Source: Ligula intestinalis (taxonomy: Eukaryota > Platyhelminthes > Cestoda > Diphyllobothriidea > Diphyllobothriidae). From it: a DNA stretch of 64,000 bases. The stretch spans positions 25,427,680 through 25,491,679 of the forward strand of contig JAYGXS010000008.1 in assembly GCA_036362985.1 (NCBI GenBank). Reading direction: 5' to 3'. This document shows, piece after piece, positions 1-12,860 of this stretch (its first letter is position 1; the number at the start of each line of letters is the position of its first letter). The position numbers were made by a program, and so were the translations under genes. The notes under the pieces were generated by a model. The model worked only from the letters and a program-made list of their open reading frames with translations, searched no databases and was not told the DNA's origin.

Positions 1-89
1 GCCACCTGCACTTGTTCCCGCTGCTGGTCTTCTGGACCTTGGCTTGATACTCGACGTAGGTGGATGAGAGAAGAGAGATTGTGGTATTA

Positions 90-435
90 CTTTCACCATC
101 CCCGGAAGAGGAAGAATACGAAGAGACGATTTCTGCCCGTGGCTGCCGGCTGTCGGCCTTGCTTATCTCTCTCCACCTAACCTATTTCTCCGTTCTGAGC
201 CGGTGTTAGCCTTCTGCGGAGCGCTCGGTAGGCGGGATGAAGGTCCATGGCTCGGTTTAGTGTGCCAGTCGAGGACCAACTTTCTAACAGCAATCTGACT
301 ATCTTGCTTTTTCAAAAGCGAATGTGTGGCTCCTCTGACGATGAAAGCGAGCACGCTTTTGAAACGTCAGCCATAAGACAACTAGGTCTAAGAAATTTTA
401 TTTTCTTCTTCTTTCTCTTCCGGGGATGATAAAAT
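90..435. mobile_element. PLE tail, head-to-head inverted pair
   Basis: The right part is a plus-strand Penelope-type 3' tail: CTGACGA at 335-341, a stem (AAAGCG/CGCTTT) and GAAAC at 361-365, followed by a T-rich stretch ending CTCTTCCGGGGATGATAA. The left end (about 86-135) is the reverse complement of that same terminal stretch, with CCGGAAGAGGAAG matching CTTCCTCTTCCGG. The unit is therefore bounded by inverted copies of the PLE 3' end and holds no coding sequence. Boundaries are approximate. Confidence 0.6.
335..370 (+). ncRNA. hammerhead-like core in PLE tail
   Basis: Reads CTGACGA, then UG, a six-pair stem AAAGCG/CGCTTT with loop AGCA, then GAAAC and GTCAG. CUGANGA plus helix II plus GAAA is the catalytic core of hammerhead ribozymes, which are known in PLEs. 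Helix I is weak and helix III minimal, so activity as a monomer is doubtful. Confidence 0.45.
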
Positions 436-2205
436 GAATATTTTATCTGGACCTCGAATTTTTTCGTATGGAGATTGTAGTAGATGCAACGTAAATATAC
501 TATCACCGTAAAACCAATTCACGTGCAAGTCACCGCGCCTACACTACCCTATTATTGAGCATACGTCGGAAATTGTCGAAACTGACCGTCTAAATGGCTT
601 GCCAAATATAAACCGGATGAGGCAGTGGGATTGCCTGGACTTGGCTGCAGCGAGATGAGTGACAGAGGATGATTAGGTTGCAGGTGAGAGAAAACATGCG
701 CTGATGTTGTTCGTAGGAATACTCGCCCCGCTGTGTCTTGGAATTCGACCTAGAGTCCGTTGTCAGTCACATGGTTACCAACATTGTATGCGGAATAAGA
801 CTGCCAACGAACACGCGTGAGACTAAAAGAGCTGTTTCTGAGTTTTCAACCATCATCAGCTAGCCATCCGCTGAGACTCAAACGCGCTACTGGTGAGATA
901 GAAGACACACGCCCTAATAGCTGCACGGTCGTGGGCGGAACTGTATAAAGCCCTGAAGGGACAGTGGGATGCGTAGGTCTCAATAACATACTATTTGAGT
1001 TCCCAAATGCATCAAGGTTATTCAAGATTCCCTGGGCTTTTTCTCGTTTTACAGCGAACCCTCATCGCTTCTAGGAAAGATATTTGACGACTCTTTTAAG
1101 TTTGTTCAAAGAGCGGAACACAGTTTTACAGATAAGGTGGTACGCACGTAGGGTAAATGTGTATTAAGAACTTCAAAGCTGCTCTTTTGGACCGTACTCA
1201 AGATGTAACCTGTGTTCTCATGTGGCGACTCCTTCAGTGCTCCAGACCACTTTTCACCCTTGTCCAATAATCCAACCATAGGATTTTCTGCTTTTGCTAC
1301 AACTCATGGTTAAACAACGTCATATTTTCCTTCTCTTTCCGTCACACGAAAGAAACACGCCCTGCTTACCTTCCTCACAGTTTGGCAGCTCTTGTTTTTG
1401 GACATAAACACGTCATTTGGTGTCACTTAAAACCGCTTCGGATGATATTTCCACCCTGATTTTACCGTCCTTTTTAAAACCCTATTTTAAATACGCGAAA
1501 TCAGTATGCAACGCCCTCTTTCGGGTCACGAAAAAGTCGCATGTCATTTGGACGTCACGCAATCTTTTGAAGCATTTGTTTGCCAAATACGAGTTTAAAG
1601 CAATTCAACCATTGAGAGTTCATTGTGTCCAGATATCTGCGAATACTCATTAGCTGTTAGAAAAGGGAATGCCATAGATGCAAAGCAAGTCTGATATCCA
1701 TTAAAACTAATACTCTTGCAATTAACGTTCCTACATCGCCATTAAAAAAGCGGTGTACTTCGTCGGAACTGACGATCTGAAATTCGGACCTCAATAACTG
1801 TTGATGTTTGGATGCACGTGTTTCCAAGGTGGGTTCAGAAGGAAGGGGTGGGTTAGGGGCTTAATTTTCTTTGCATCGTCCAAGAATTAAAATTTTCATT
1901 GCAATAGCCTCGTAAGATGACAGTTCTTCGTTGACTGGAGGCAATCAGTGATAGCCCACAGAGTCATTGTGCTGCTTGCACGATCAGGGAAATAGGAGAG
2001 TGTTCACCCTTCATCTGAACACGATTTATGCAAAACACTATAGTGTTGACATTATCCCACGGGCTAATTAGCGTCATAAAGCTAAAAAACTCCAGGTTTT
2101 GACCATTTATTTTCATTAGAAAACCTTTACACAGGCCACCTGAGAGATAGAGGTTGTAAGAGAGAAACAAGATCGAATGTAAAGAGACCCCGATTCTATT
2201 ATCCA
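436..2205. other. no recognisable gene or element
   Basis: I see no ORF with family resemblance, no clear tRNA-like boxes and no obvious tandem structure in this 1.8-kb stretch. It probably holds older repeat debris. Confidence 0.4.
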
Positions 2206-2287
2206 TCGATATGGCAGTTCTTTGAAGATATTTAGACAGTAAGGATAGAAGAAGTTTAGTCGTTCTCTGGGACCAGGAGTGTATTTG

Positions 2288-2326
2288 TCCGACGTTTCGA
2301 ACTCTCCCGCGAGCTCATTGTCGAAG
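2288..2326 (-). ncRNA. hammerhead-like core in PLE tail
   Basis: On the minus strand, TTCGACAATGAGCTC, a loop, GAGAGTT and CGAAACGTCGGA resemble the CTGACGATGAGCTC...GAGCTCGAAACGTCAGG tail form. The first core box is altered (UUCGACA), so this copy is probably inactive. Confidence 0.3.
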
Positions 2327-2399
2327 AATGAAAAAAACGTACAGCTCACAGTGTAATTAAGTCGGTTCCGCTTAGATTGACCTCTGCCCTTGACCTCTG

Positions 2400-4693
2400 C
2401 CCTCGATCTGCTCGCGCAACGTGAGGTAGGCCTCAGGAAGCTCGAAATGCCTGTTAATTGACCCCGCGCGTGAATGTTAGGCTTCCTGCAGCAGGCGTGA
2501 AGTTCGGTCGTCTGACCGACCCAGTTTTCGCACGTTCTCGAAGTCGAAGCTGTGCCCTGGCTTGGATGCGTGGGCGGCCACCAGAGAATTCTTGTCGTTC
2601 CGTTGCACGGCGAGGTCATGCTGGTGCATTATCGTTAGGACCCGTTTGCCGGTTTCACCAACATAATTGGCTTCACCACAAAGGCAGTCGATACGGTAAA
2701 AGACTCTGTTTTTGCTTAACGGGTACTGGTCCCCGGGCCGCATAAGTTGCCTGTGGATTGTTGCTTCCGGTCTGTGAGCAACGCCAATCCCAAATTTGCT
2801 CACCAGTCGAGCAAATTCTTCAGAAATATACGGTTTTGCTCGCCAGCGTGTTGGTTCTGGTTGTCCTATTGGTTTTCTTAGTTTGGCTCGTCGCCTGCAT
2901 TTTTCGACGAAGGCACCAGGATAGCCATTCATGCTGAAGAGTTTCTTGAAATAATGGGCCTCGGCCTTCTTGTCGGCTGGTTTGGTGCAGTGAGTTTCTA
3001 CACGACGATAGAGCGTTCGCACGCAGCTACGCTTGTGCGAGACGGGATGGTTGCTGAGGTAACTCAGGATGCCAGAGGTATTTGTCGCCTTCCTGTAAAC
3101 TGTTGTTTTGAGTTCCCCACCATCTTTTCTGTACACCAGCACGTCGAGGAACGGCAACTGACGGTCTTTTTATTCCTCCGTCGTGAACTGGATGTCGGGG
3201 AAGATGGAGTTCAGATTGTCTGTGAAATCCTCAATGTTGTCTCGATTAATGATGAAAAACGTGTCATCAACATACAGAACCCACAATCGCGGTCGATAAT
3301 GTTCGAAAGCCAGTGCCTCCAGTCGTTGTGTTACTGCTTTGGTGATCAGGCCAGATAACGGTGATCCCATTGGTGTACCTTTTACTTGTTCATACACCGT
3401 TCCACTAAAGGTAAAAAAGGTGATCAAACAGTGTTTCAGGAGTCTAATAAGATGCTCTATTTTGAGCTTCGAGTCCGTCTCGTTGTACTTCTCTTCTATC
3501 AGGGTTTGGATGGTCTCAACCACAAGATGATGCGGTATTGAGGTGAAAAGTGAGGTCACGTCGAAAGACACCATCACTTCGTCAGATGTTAGTTGGATAC
3601 CCTGTAGCTTTTGGATGAATTGTTCACCTGAGCCGATGGTCGTTGCAGAGCCCTGGGTTAGAAATTTGAGCCGTTGAAGCAACCACTTGGCTCGACCAAA
3701 TGTTGGGGTGCCTCTGAGGGAAACGATCGGTCGTAGGGGGATTCCTGGTTTGTGAACCTTGGGAAGGCCATAGAATATTGGGAGCGTGGCATCTATCAGT
3801 TTTATCGTTTGCCAGTCAAACTCTGTTATGGTTTTTGACTTCCGCAGGCTCGTCAGATCCTTGTTAATGCTCTTTATTAGCGTCTTCATCGCGTCACCTC
3901 CCCGAGGTACGTAGGCAGTTCTATCGCCTAAAAGGGTCTTGACTTTGTTGACGTAGTCCTCCTTGTTTAGAATAACGTCGATCGCCCTTTGTCGGCTGGT
4001 AGTATGACAACGTTTTTATCGGCCTTTTATGTCTGTAGTGCCTCGCTTTCTGTTTTTTAGAGCGTCTTGCGTTTCTTGTGGGACATCAATCTGGAGGATA
4101 TTCGCTGTCGTAGGAGATTTCGGCTTTCTTCTGGAATTAGAGTCTCATGCATGATGGATTCTGCAGCCGCGAGGAAGTCGACCGGATCGGCATCCATGGT
4201 ATTGAAGCAAGCGTCATAGCCCAGGACTCTTGTCTGCTCTGCTGTCAGTTGTTTGGAGGATAGATTGTCTACGATATTGGTATGGCAGAGGTTGGCATTC
4301 TTTTCGCTCAATGTGGCAAATTTCTGCGTCAGTTTGGCATCACGTGCATCGCGAATGCGTCTGGCGTTGAAAGATATTGTATGATGAAGATCATTTGTCA
4401 GCACTTCTCCGAGGATTGTTGAGCATTTGGCTTGTTCCTCTTCGATTGCTGCTTTTTACTTGAGAAAACGAAGTTGACAGTCCTGGATTAGCACCCGAAT
4501 CATTCTGCGTCCATTTTGCAGGGCCGTTCGTCAACCTAGCTCGGTGTTGACAGGAGGTTTGTAGGAGAGGCATTTCGGCAGTGTTTGAGTCCAAGCATCT
4601 ATGCAGGAACCTCAGTTGAGCGTACGTGGAGGCTTGTCGACAGGAAAAGGATTCCCAACGACGTGCTGATTCAAGAGCATCGCGCCCAAACAT
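2400..4693 (-). pseudogene. PLE reverse transcriptase / GIY-YIG polyprotein, broken
   Basis: The reading frame runs through an N-terminal segment (4693-4391, then 4404-4060), an ADKG motif followed by a one-base deletion near 3975, and the RT domain (3889-3173). The RT has GLPKVHKP (residues 41-48 of that segment), motif A SFDVTSLF, GTPMGSP and catalytic YVDD (206-209). After a TAA at 3170-3172 the frame continues directly with PFLDVLVYRKDG, the connection, and a GIY-YIG domain (YRIDCLCGEANYVGETGK). A fourth TAA at 2477-2479 precedes SINRHFELPEAY, which normally ends the protein. Other in-frame TAAs lie at 4057-4059 and 4027-4029. The endonuclease Arg four residues before the motif His is Ile (TIMHQH). 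The family is certain. The copy cannot encode a full protein. Confidence 0.9.
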
Positions 4694-4744
4694 ATTCTGA
4701 ATAGTCGAGGATATGCGAGGCCGAGGTAACGGGATAAGTAAGTA

Positions 4745-6340
4745 AGGATATTAACTTGCCCAAATTAAAAAAATTTCCCACTTTAGCGCTATATTCATGA
4801 ACTATAACATGCGCTTTATAAATCGATTCAGACTTTACGCTAGAGCAATTGCAGCATATGCTTGCATCTGTTACGAGGCCTTAGAGATTTCTTTGTCCTA
4901 GCAACGGCACATATTTCTGGTTCTACGTTAGCTCGTTCTTGACTTCTGAATGCTTGATTCAGCCCTTTTGTTTCGATAATCAGGGTTGTTTCACTACACC
5001 AGGCTTATTAAAACTCTGACGTTCCAGTTCACCGTTGTCAAGGCGCTAAATGCATACCATCGAGTGTTAAGCTAGTCACCATTGGTTCCATCGAGGTTTT
5101 TTGCTAACCTGGGCAAAGTAAAATGAGTTATTGTCTGAATGTCGACTGTAATTTCAAAGAGCCTATAGTAGGTTCTGTATCTCGTGAAGCGTCACCCGCA
5201 ATTCCGAAATGTGTATGCGATTCGAACAAATTACTTACGTAGAGCTACTTTGCCGATTGTCGTGCAGTTGAATCTCAATCTGTTTAAGCCGGCCTTTGAA
5301 CGAGCCCCCTCCCAATCGTATGTCCTATAAAAACGACACATTACATGCATTCAAATATATTTTACAGTTATATTTTATATCTTTACAGAACAAATTCACG
5401 AAAATATTATTTCTTGTAATCGTTGGATGGGAACTTACGCATTTACTGAAACTTGTACGACTTAAGAAAGGGTATGGTTGGATTTCAAAATTATGTCAAA
5501 CTTGCCGAACCCTCGAGGGTGTCACATCGGGAATCGCATGACGTGGGAATTTTTCTTGAAACAAAAAATACAATTACTCAACGATCAGTTAGGTCTCTTA
5601 AAAAGTTGCCACGTATATGCATGAGGTTGTATGCTTCACAGGCATCAATACGACATTGACCGATGCGATTTATTATGAATAGACATTTCGCAGTCGCAAC
5701 AAATCTCATAATGAAACCCTTTTTTCAAAACCAAAGAATGTCCTTCCATTAAGTATAGCAATTTAAAGGGAGCATAATGTGTTTCCAAATGTACTAAACA
5801 GAGGACATTGTGCGCATATTATATATTCAGTTTATTTTTGTTTATAAGTGCAGTGATAACAAAAAATAAATACTTGACTACACCATACTGAAATCAGGCC
5901 GTGGAATGATTAGTAGTACTAACTAGCTTAAGTGGCTTGTTTGAATCCAACACACATTTCAGATATTAGGTTCACGTTTCATGACAGAGAGGCTTCTATA
6001 TGCTCTTGAAAACGTCAGTCAATAACTTACTGTACATTGCTAAGGACAGCAAAAAAACTTCGGTTGGAACATAGTGGACTAGTTCAACACATCAGGTGCC
6101 TTTCGACGCAATGTTATGCATTACCTGCCTTGGAAACGGCAAACCGAACGAACACTCCGAAACGTTAGCAGTGTACTGCATCTGGTCTGGTAAGCCGGTC
6201 TTCGTTTTAAAAATGAGTGTTAAAAAAGAGTTCAGAGGACGTGGATTAGAATCAGAATGAGTTCCAGTTACTAGAACCACATAACTGGCAAAGTTAGAAC
6301 CAACAACCTGAATTGATTAATAAAACGCATGTTCTAGTTC
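4745..6340. other. no recognisable gene or element
   Basis: AT-rich sequence with only short random ORFs. Nothing here could be tied to a family by eye. Confidence 0.4.
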
Positions 6341-9300
6341 GGCCATTTATTGTTTATGCGGGGACATTTTTTTAATTGGCCACATGAATGCGCTCGCAGT
6401 TAAATATATTCAAATAATTGTTGCATCGACAAATCATAAAATAGAGTTCGCTTCTGCTTTGACCTGGTTTTCCCAACTTACGCACACTATTTCTCGTATG
6501 GCCTGCATAAAGATGTATACTAAAAATAAAGTCTAAATCTGGAGCTTATCCCACCTTTAAGACGCTAAAAAGCTCGTGGGATTACGTCAACCTGATGAGG
6601 TTTTACATACATCGTGAGCAGATCAAAGGATGAACTCTCCCCCTTTCCCTCCTCGTCCCCAGTCTTACTCCATGATCTATCACTGATTGCCTCCAGTCAA
6701 CACAGAACTGTACTTCTAAGATGCTTTTCAACTTCCAATTAATCGTGGAACATAATTACCTAGGCTACCGAAGAAAAACCAACCCCTTTTACCGCTTTTC
6801 GCCTGCACTAAGCGCGGAAACACGTAGCTGAAGACACCCACAGATACTGAGGTTCGACAGTTCGACCGTCGATTTCGCAAGGTGCACCGTCCACAGCATT
6901 GTGGTGCAGGGGCGGTAAATTATAGGCGGAGAGGTTGTAGGTCATAGTTGACCTGCAAAGCACCTTTTGCATTCCCTCTCTCCTACAGCTAATGAGAATT
7001 TGGGCATTTTTTGAATACAACTGATTTTGCCTTAAATTCATAAAGGCAACTAATGCTATAAATGTAACGAAGCCACATAACGAATTGTATTTTACCCTGA
7101 GCTTTTGGGCTCCTGCAGGAGTCTATCGTCGCAGGTGGAAAAACAGCAACAAATGGGATGAATACCTGTGGCGTGTGTAAAAAAACTAAAATATCCACTT
7201 GTAGAAAATCAATAATTGTGCGTTTGTGCCGCCTACTCGCCACTATGGACTATGTTAGCCTGTGCCAGTAGGTGAGATCGGCATGTTGGGTTGGAATATT
7301 TACACAAATAGAATCGTCAACAAAAACGAGCAATATTTATAGGGGAAGGGTCAATTAAAAGTCATAGGAGAAGGGAATGAGGGGAAGAGGAGAGGGATTG
7401 TGTAAAACAATTGATACCTTTTAGGCTTGGGCGCCAAATGGCCACGTCAGCATCGATACTGGGTGACTATGCAAGAGGTTGGGCCAATAAATTATGGCGG
7501 GCGTCTGGGTGTTATCGTTTTTAATAGCGTAAGGCCCTGTACGCTGCCGCCAATTCGACACCTCTAGTGATAGAATTCTCATCCGTCGGCCAGGCTTCGA
7601 TAAATTCTCTGCTCGTCTTGTTTTCCGCTTGGGTGAGTACCCCTTTTTCATCTATAACTATGGACTCCTGCAGGAACCCGAAAGCTCAGGACAAAAAACA
7701 ATTCGTTCCAGTGCTTGAGCGTGTGTCTTCTTTACCAATTGAAATACCTGGAATGCAGACATTCTCTTTCATTCGTCTCTCATCTATAACTGATTGCCTC
7801 CAGACAACGCAAAACTGTACTTCTAAGATGCTTTTTCAACGACAAATTAATCATGGAACATAATTACCTAGGCTACCGAAGAAAAGCCGACCCATTCTGC
7901 CGCTCTTCGTTGGCATTAAGCGCGGAAACATGTAGCTGAAGACACCCACAGATACTGAGGCTCGACAGTTCGACCGTTAATTTCGCAAGGTGCACCGTCC
8001 ACAGCATGGTGGTCAGGGACGGTAACTTATAGGCGAATGCGTTTTAGGTCATAGTGGACCTGCATAATATCTTTCGCATTCCCTCTCTCATACAGCTGAT
8101 GAACATTTGGGCATTTTTTGAATACGATTGATTTGGCCTTAAATTCGTAAAGGGATAAAATTAGATAAAAGGAAACACCATTTTCCACATATGAGATGCA
8201 AGCAGGTGCTGCCTTTGCCCAAGTTTAGAGTCCGAAAATATTCACCTGACAGATGTTCTAGTTCGTTTATTTACCATTTTGACGGGAAAGTATTTTTTAA
8301 CTCTGGCCAATATAATGCACTCCCTGTCGAAATATACTTAATTAACCCTCCATCGAAGGTTAACTAGAGAATAGTCACCTAAGAAACCAGATTGTTTCCC
8401 CTTACACTTGTTATCTCTTAAGTGGCCTTCATATCCCAGATCTACGACGCTTAAGTGCTCTAAGGATTGTGCCAAAATAATGATGATTTGTTTTCACCGT
8501 TTACAGATCAAAGGATCAACAACCCGCTCCCCATATATCATCCTCTCATTCGTTCATGCAGACCCGTGACTCTATGCACTATCGCTGAGTGCCTCCTATC
8601 AATGCGGAAATATCGTCTTACTATGATATTGTGACGACAAATTAATAATGGGTCATGATAGCCTGGCCAATAAAGATGCCCAGAAAAGTCAGTTCCTCTC
8701 CCTCCCCCTCCGTCTTAGCTCAGCTCAGATACAGGTACGCACAAACATCAAATTTTATTGATGTCCGACATTCGGGCCGTCCATTCCAACGAGGTAATGC
8801 AGGGGCCGTGACCTACGCGTGGATTAGTAAGAAGTGCTAGTAGACTTGTGTTGCATCTATGGCACCCTATTTTCCTTTATCCATCCGAGCCAAATGTCAA
8901 GACAGATTCAACAGAATTGGAAGTGGGATCGACTGTGTTTTGTAGGTGCATTCAAAGGCGGCAACGCCAATGCACATACCACAGACGGGGGCCTGAGTCT
9001 GCGCCTATATGTGTCACCAACGCCCCCCCTGTTCGGAATAAGTGCAACCCAAATAACGCTACCCAAGCCCCCATCTGTCCCTTGTTTGAGTCTAGCTTAT
9101 CTTCTACAGGGGAAATGCTGCGATTACATTTGGCCAAGTGAATTCGCGTGCAGTCTAAATATAGTCAAATAAGTGCTACATTGACGAATAGTAAAATTGG
9201 GATCGTTTTTGATCCGATCTTGTTTCCCTCTTGTACCCGCTACCTCCCAAATGGCCGACACAAAGGTTTCTAAAGAAAGTGAATGAGCGAAATCTGGATC

Positions 9301-10090
9301 CTTTTTCAGTTTTGTGAAGCTAAAGAGAGCGTGGGATTGATTCAACATAAGGGTGTTTGAAATACATCGTAGGCAGGTCAAAACATAAACATGCCGACCA
9401 TCCTCCCCGCTGGCGTATAAGTAGAACAGGGACTATAATAGTAGCAAAAATTCGGAAATAAACCTCTCCTGGTGAATGCCCTTTCTCCTACTGACCGAAC
9501 AGGGACTCTATGCGCTATCATTGATTGCATCTAGGCAACGCTGAACTATCGTTTTACGATGATATGGCAAATACATACCATTTATGTGGAATAATAGCCT
9601 GGAAAATACAGGTGTCCGGAAAGGTCGGCTTCTCACCGCCCCGCCCCCTTTCCCCTCAGTCTAAACTCAGCTCAGATACAGGTACGTCCAAATATCGACA
9701 GTTATTGAGGTCTGGCATTTGGACCGTCAAATCCGGCAACTTTCATCGTGTGCGGCACAGTGTGATGCTGGAGGAACGGTGACGTACGCTTCGACAAATT
9801 TTAAATTCTGGAAAACTTGTGTTGCATAAAAGGCATTCTCTCTTCCCTCACTCGTCCGAGCCCAGTATCAGGACAGATTCACAAGGACTGGAAGCGGGAT
9901 CGGGTTGGTTCTGTAGATGAACTGGAAAAAGTGCGATAAAGGCCACGAGTGGTTGCCGCCAGCCCTGTGACCCATTTATGTCACCGAAATTGCCACCCCC
10001 CTGTTCGGAAGCGCAACCCAACTAACGCCTACCATGTCTCCCCCTGGTCCGCGTGTTGGTCGGCGCATCTACCCCGCGGCAGGTTCTGGG
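6341..10090 (+). repeat. tandem array 1, diverged units of about 0.9 kb
   Basis: Direct copies are readable at about 6341-7048, 7774-8253 (partial), 8254-9120 and 9130-10090. Shared landmarks include GATTGCCTCCAG (6687, 7795), ACCTAGGCTACCGAAGAAAA (6759, 7867), CAGATACTGAGG (6840, 7949), CTCAGCTCAGATACAGGTAC (8718, 9664) and a GACAGATTCA-type segment (8901, 9863). The first two copies are clearly closer to each other, and the other two are more diverged. No conserved reading frame was seen. Confidence 0.75.
7065..7745. mobile_element. PLE tail, head-to-head inverted pair inside array 1
   Basis: A minus-strand tail core lies at 7097-7133 and a plus-strand core at 7651-7690. They share the palindromic stem GACTCCTGCAGG followed by GCTCAGG and an AATTCGTT segment. 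The plus tail continues CGTTCCAG...GTCTTCTTTACC like the tail at 42240-42290. The pair sits between two direct copies of array 1 sequence (6677-7048 and 7774-8156). The space between the tails has no recognisable PLE coding sequence. Confidence 0.6.
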
Positions 10091-10149
10091 GGGCTACTAT
10101 TCAAATGGCAGGCAAACCACTAAATCACAGGGGTATTTGGTTCTGCCAC

Positions 10150-11350
10150 TTTCTCGGAATTTCGCATGCTGGTATTTGCTTGTGTCCGTTGTCGGTTCTA
10201 AGGTCCGTAAGACCTAATTGAGAGTGCAATGCACGATGAATGTCCAGGTTAATTAGAGCCAATCGGGTATCGAGTGGCATGTTGCAAGACAGTTTTATTT
10301 TCATTGACGCAATCTGGTATCGAAAGATTTCAGACAAACATATGTTACTCCTGTCCACGCAAATATTACGGGACTTATTATTATTAACTATTAAAGATGG
10401 CCAGCTTTGCAGGTTTCAGATATCCGGTGTTATGATTCGTGAATGAGTAATGACCAGCTGGAACATATATATTGACCTCCCTCGAGGAGTCTGAATCGGT
10501 CACCATTATCAAATCATTGATAACTCAAAATCGTTTCGAAGTACAATTGGCGTACTGAACAGTTTGGCCTTCACCCCAACGATTTTCCCGTTATCCTGAG
10601 TAACCAACAGTGAACTGTTGATTAAACTCCCACGCTAGTTTCAATAACCATAACTTAACGTTTGATAAGAATAACATAATCGGAGTAATCAAATATCAAA
10701 TCAGCAAAAATGATAAATCTGGGGTGAACGATAAATTAAATTGCTTTGTCGAAGTTTGCAGGATGTTTAAACGACTTGAAGGTCCTTATGCTTGTTGCTC
10801 CATTTTACATCTGAACACCACGTCCCAACTTACTTCCGCGTACCGTTAGCTCGGTATTTCGTATTTTTCTGTGTGGTGTGTCATTTGCCGGTTCTATCGT
10901 CCGTTACACCTACCAGATTTGATGGTTTCGGTATAGTAATTCGAAGAATAGGAAGAGTTAGCTGGAATAGATATATTTACTTGCTTCGGATGACCTTAAC
11001 TGGGTCACTATGATCGACTCGGTTAGTGCACAATGTCGATTCAAAGTACAATGGGCATGCCAACCTATGACCCCATCGATTTTTACGTTATCCTCAGAAA
11101 AGTCAAATACAACTGTCGATAGCATTATGATGCCAGGTTGAAAGAGAATAATTTAATGTTTGATACGAATTGCAGACCTTGAGAGATCAGAGCAAAAATG
11201 GTAGAGCTGGAGTGAAAATTTGAGAATGATGAAGGGCTACTTCTTAACCTCATTTCGCAGGACGCTTTAACCCACTGGAAGGTCCTTACGCCTTTTGCTC
11301 GATTTTGCACCCGAAAACCACATCCCATCTGATAGTTTATTACTACTGAA
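10150..11350 (+). repeat. direct duplication, offset about 0.5 kb
   Basis: Segments from about 10458-10830 and 10962-11335 align in order: GGAACATATATATT with GGAATAGATATATT, AAAGTACAAT-type blocks, CGATTTT...CGTTATCCT, and AAGGTCCTTA followed by GCTC-ATTTT. A further shared block (TTCTAAGGTCCGTAAGACC at 10197, related at 10883) extends the unit leftward. Divergence is substantial and no ORF is conserved. Confidence 0.6.
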
Positions 11351-12860
11351 GTAGCCCCCCCTCTAATATCATCGTGCTGTGAAGGGCAAAATATGACCAG
11401 TTTCTCATAGAGTCTCCTATCTCTTCTTGCGTACAGCATATTGCCTATCTCTTGACATTCAAGGGTCGTAACATAAAAATCCGTGTTATCCAAAACCAAC
11501 CCATTCTGCGTCCTCAAAGTATAACAACACTAAAGTACTCATCGTTCATACAAATAATACATTTTGTGGTTAATTTTGTGATACTACGTTGCTTGGAATT
11601 ACCATCTATTTTTGAAAGAGCCAAAGATTCCGAAAAAGTGGTAATCAATCAGTACAAGTAAAAGTACGTAGGTGATATTCTCAGTTACATATAATTCCTT
11701 ATTAAGCGCGATTTAAAGCACCGCTCTTATTCAACAGCCTAAACTTCAACCATGCATTGTACTACGGTTTTGCGAGAATCATCCTCCTGTGTCGACCTCT
11801 TTACATTGTTTAAGATTTTTTGGGTAAAGGCAGTCAGATGTTCACCTGATTGCACCGACTGAGGCGTCACAAACTCACATGGTGCATGCTAGGCAGCGAA
11901 TAATAAATTTCATTTGAAGTAAAAAGGTAACGCTTTGTAAATTGAGGGCAATTACCTTCCGTATCATTTCTTTGTAATATTTTTGAGAGTTCGATTATAA
12001 CGAAGTTCAGATCGCTCATAAAATAAAGGGAAACACTTTAGGAATCTTGATATTTCCAATCTATGGTTCATAAATTTATAAAGATAGATAATGTTCTACG
12101 TGCATATAACGAATGTCAACCTTAGGTATGTTTTAAACGTATTTGCATAAATATGTAGTTTTTGGACATACTTTAAAATGCAGCTGTTTTTTTTTGGGTA
12201 ATGTCAGATCACTGCCGAGAAACATGAACGCCAACATTAAATGTATCACTGCAGAACGTGAAATAACAACTTATAGCCTTAAAACGCGCCTCATTGGAGG
12301 CAGAACAGAGTGATATAATATATACTAAGATTTTGTAAAACTGGTATATTTCTGTCCATTCAACTTATAATTTAACATTTGGTTATACTGAGCTGTAGAT
12401 AGAAAAGCTTTTGATATCCTTTGCATACGGCTTTACAGACAATGGTGATGGTATGCATCGAGTAGTCATATATGTATGCTTGCTAATGGTCGATATTTTC
12501 GCCGTGGAGAAAAAAATGATAGCCTCATATCTGTATTACCTTATTGTTATAAGGTTTGCAAAACATCATTTTTAAAGCGAATCTGCCCTTCTTTTATTGA
12601 AAAGGATTCGACTTCTCATATGTCAATTACCCTCATTTTTATGAAGCCAAATTAATATTTTCCGTTCGTTGAGAAGAAATAGTTTATCTTTTTATAACTT
12701 ACATTATCTTTTTGAAATTAAAATATGCATAAAAAAGAGCTTCTGATCCAAAAAGGTTATGAGCGTAGGAAATAACTTTAAGCTCAAGTAAGGTTTCGTT
12801 TACCCAAGATGATCCACTTTTCATTGAACACTGATCTGAACTTAATTCATTTCTGATTAA

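Larger units (their letters stand above)
2210..4740 (-). mobile_element. Penelope-like element, near full length
   Basis: A minus-strand PLE. From right to left it has the N-terminal region (from 4693), reverse transcriptase, a GIY-YIG endonuclease (to about 2400), and a 3' tail with inverted CGTTTCGA at 2288-2326. PLEs are retroelements whose RT is related to telomerase and whose endonuclease is GIY-YIG. It is the most complete copy in the window. No inverted second tail was found at its 5' side, unlike most other copies here. Confidence 0.85.

Noticed and set aside
2116..2619. 167-codon minus-strand ORF next to the PLE endonuclease
   Set aside because: It is a shadow of the GIY-YIG frame and the PLE tail in another phase.
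2477..4059. Alternative genetic code with TAA as sense, suggested by four in-frame TAA codons in one PLE
   Set aside because: Other copies in the window have TGA and TAG interruptions and frameshifts as well, flatworm nuclear genes use the standard code, and the frame also needs single-base corrections.
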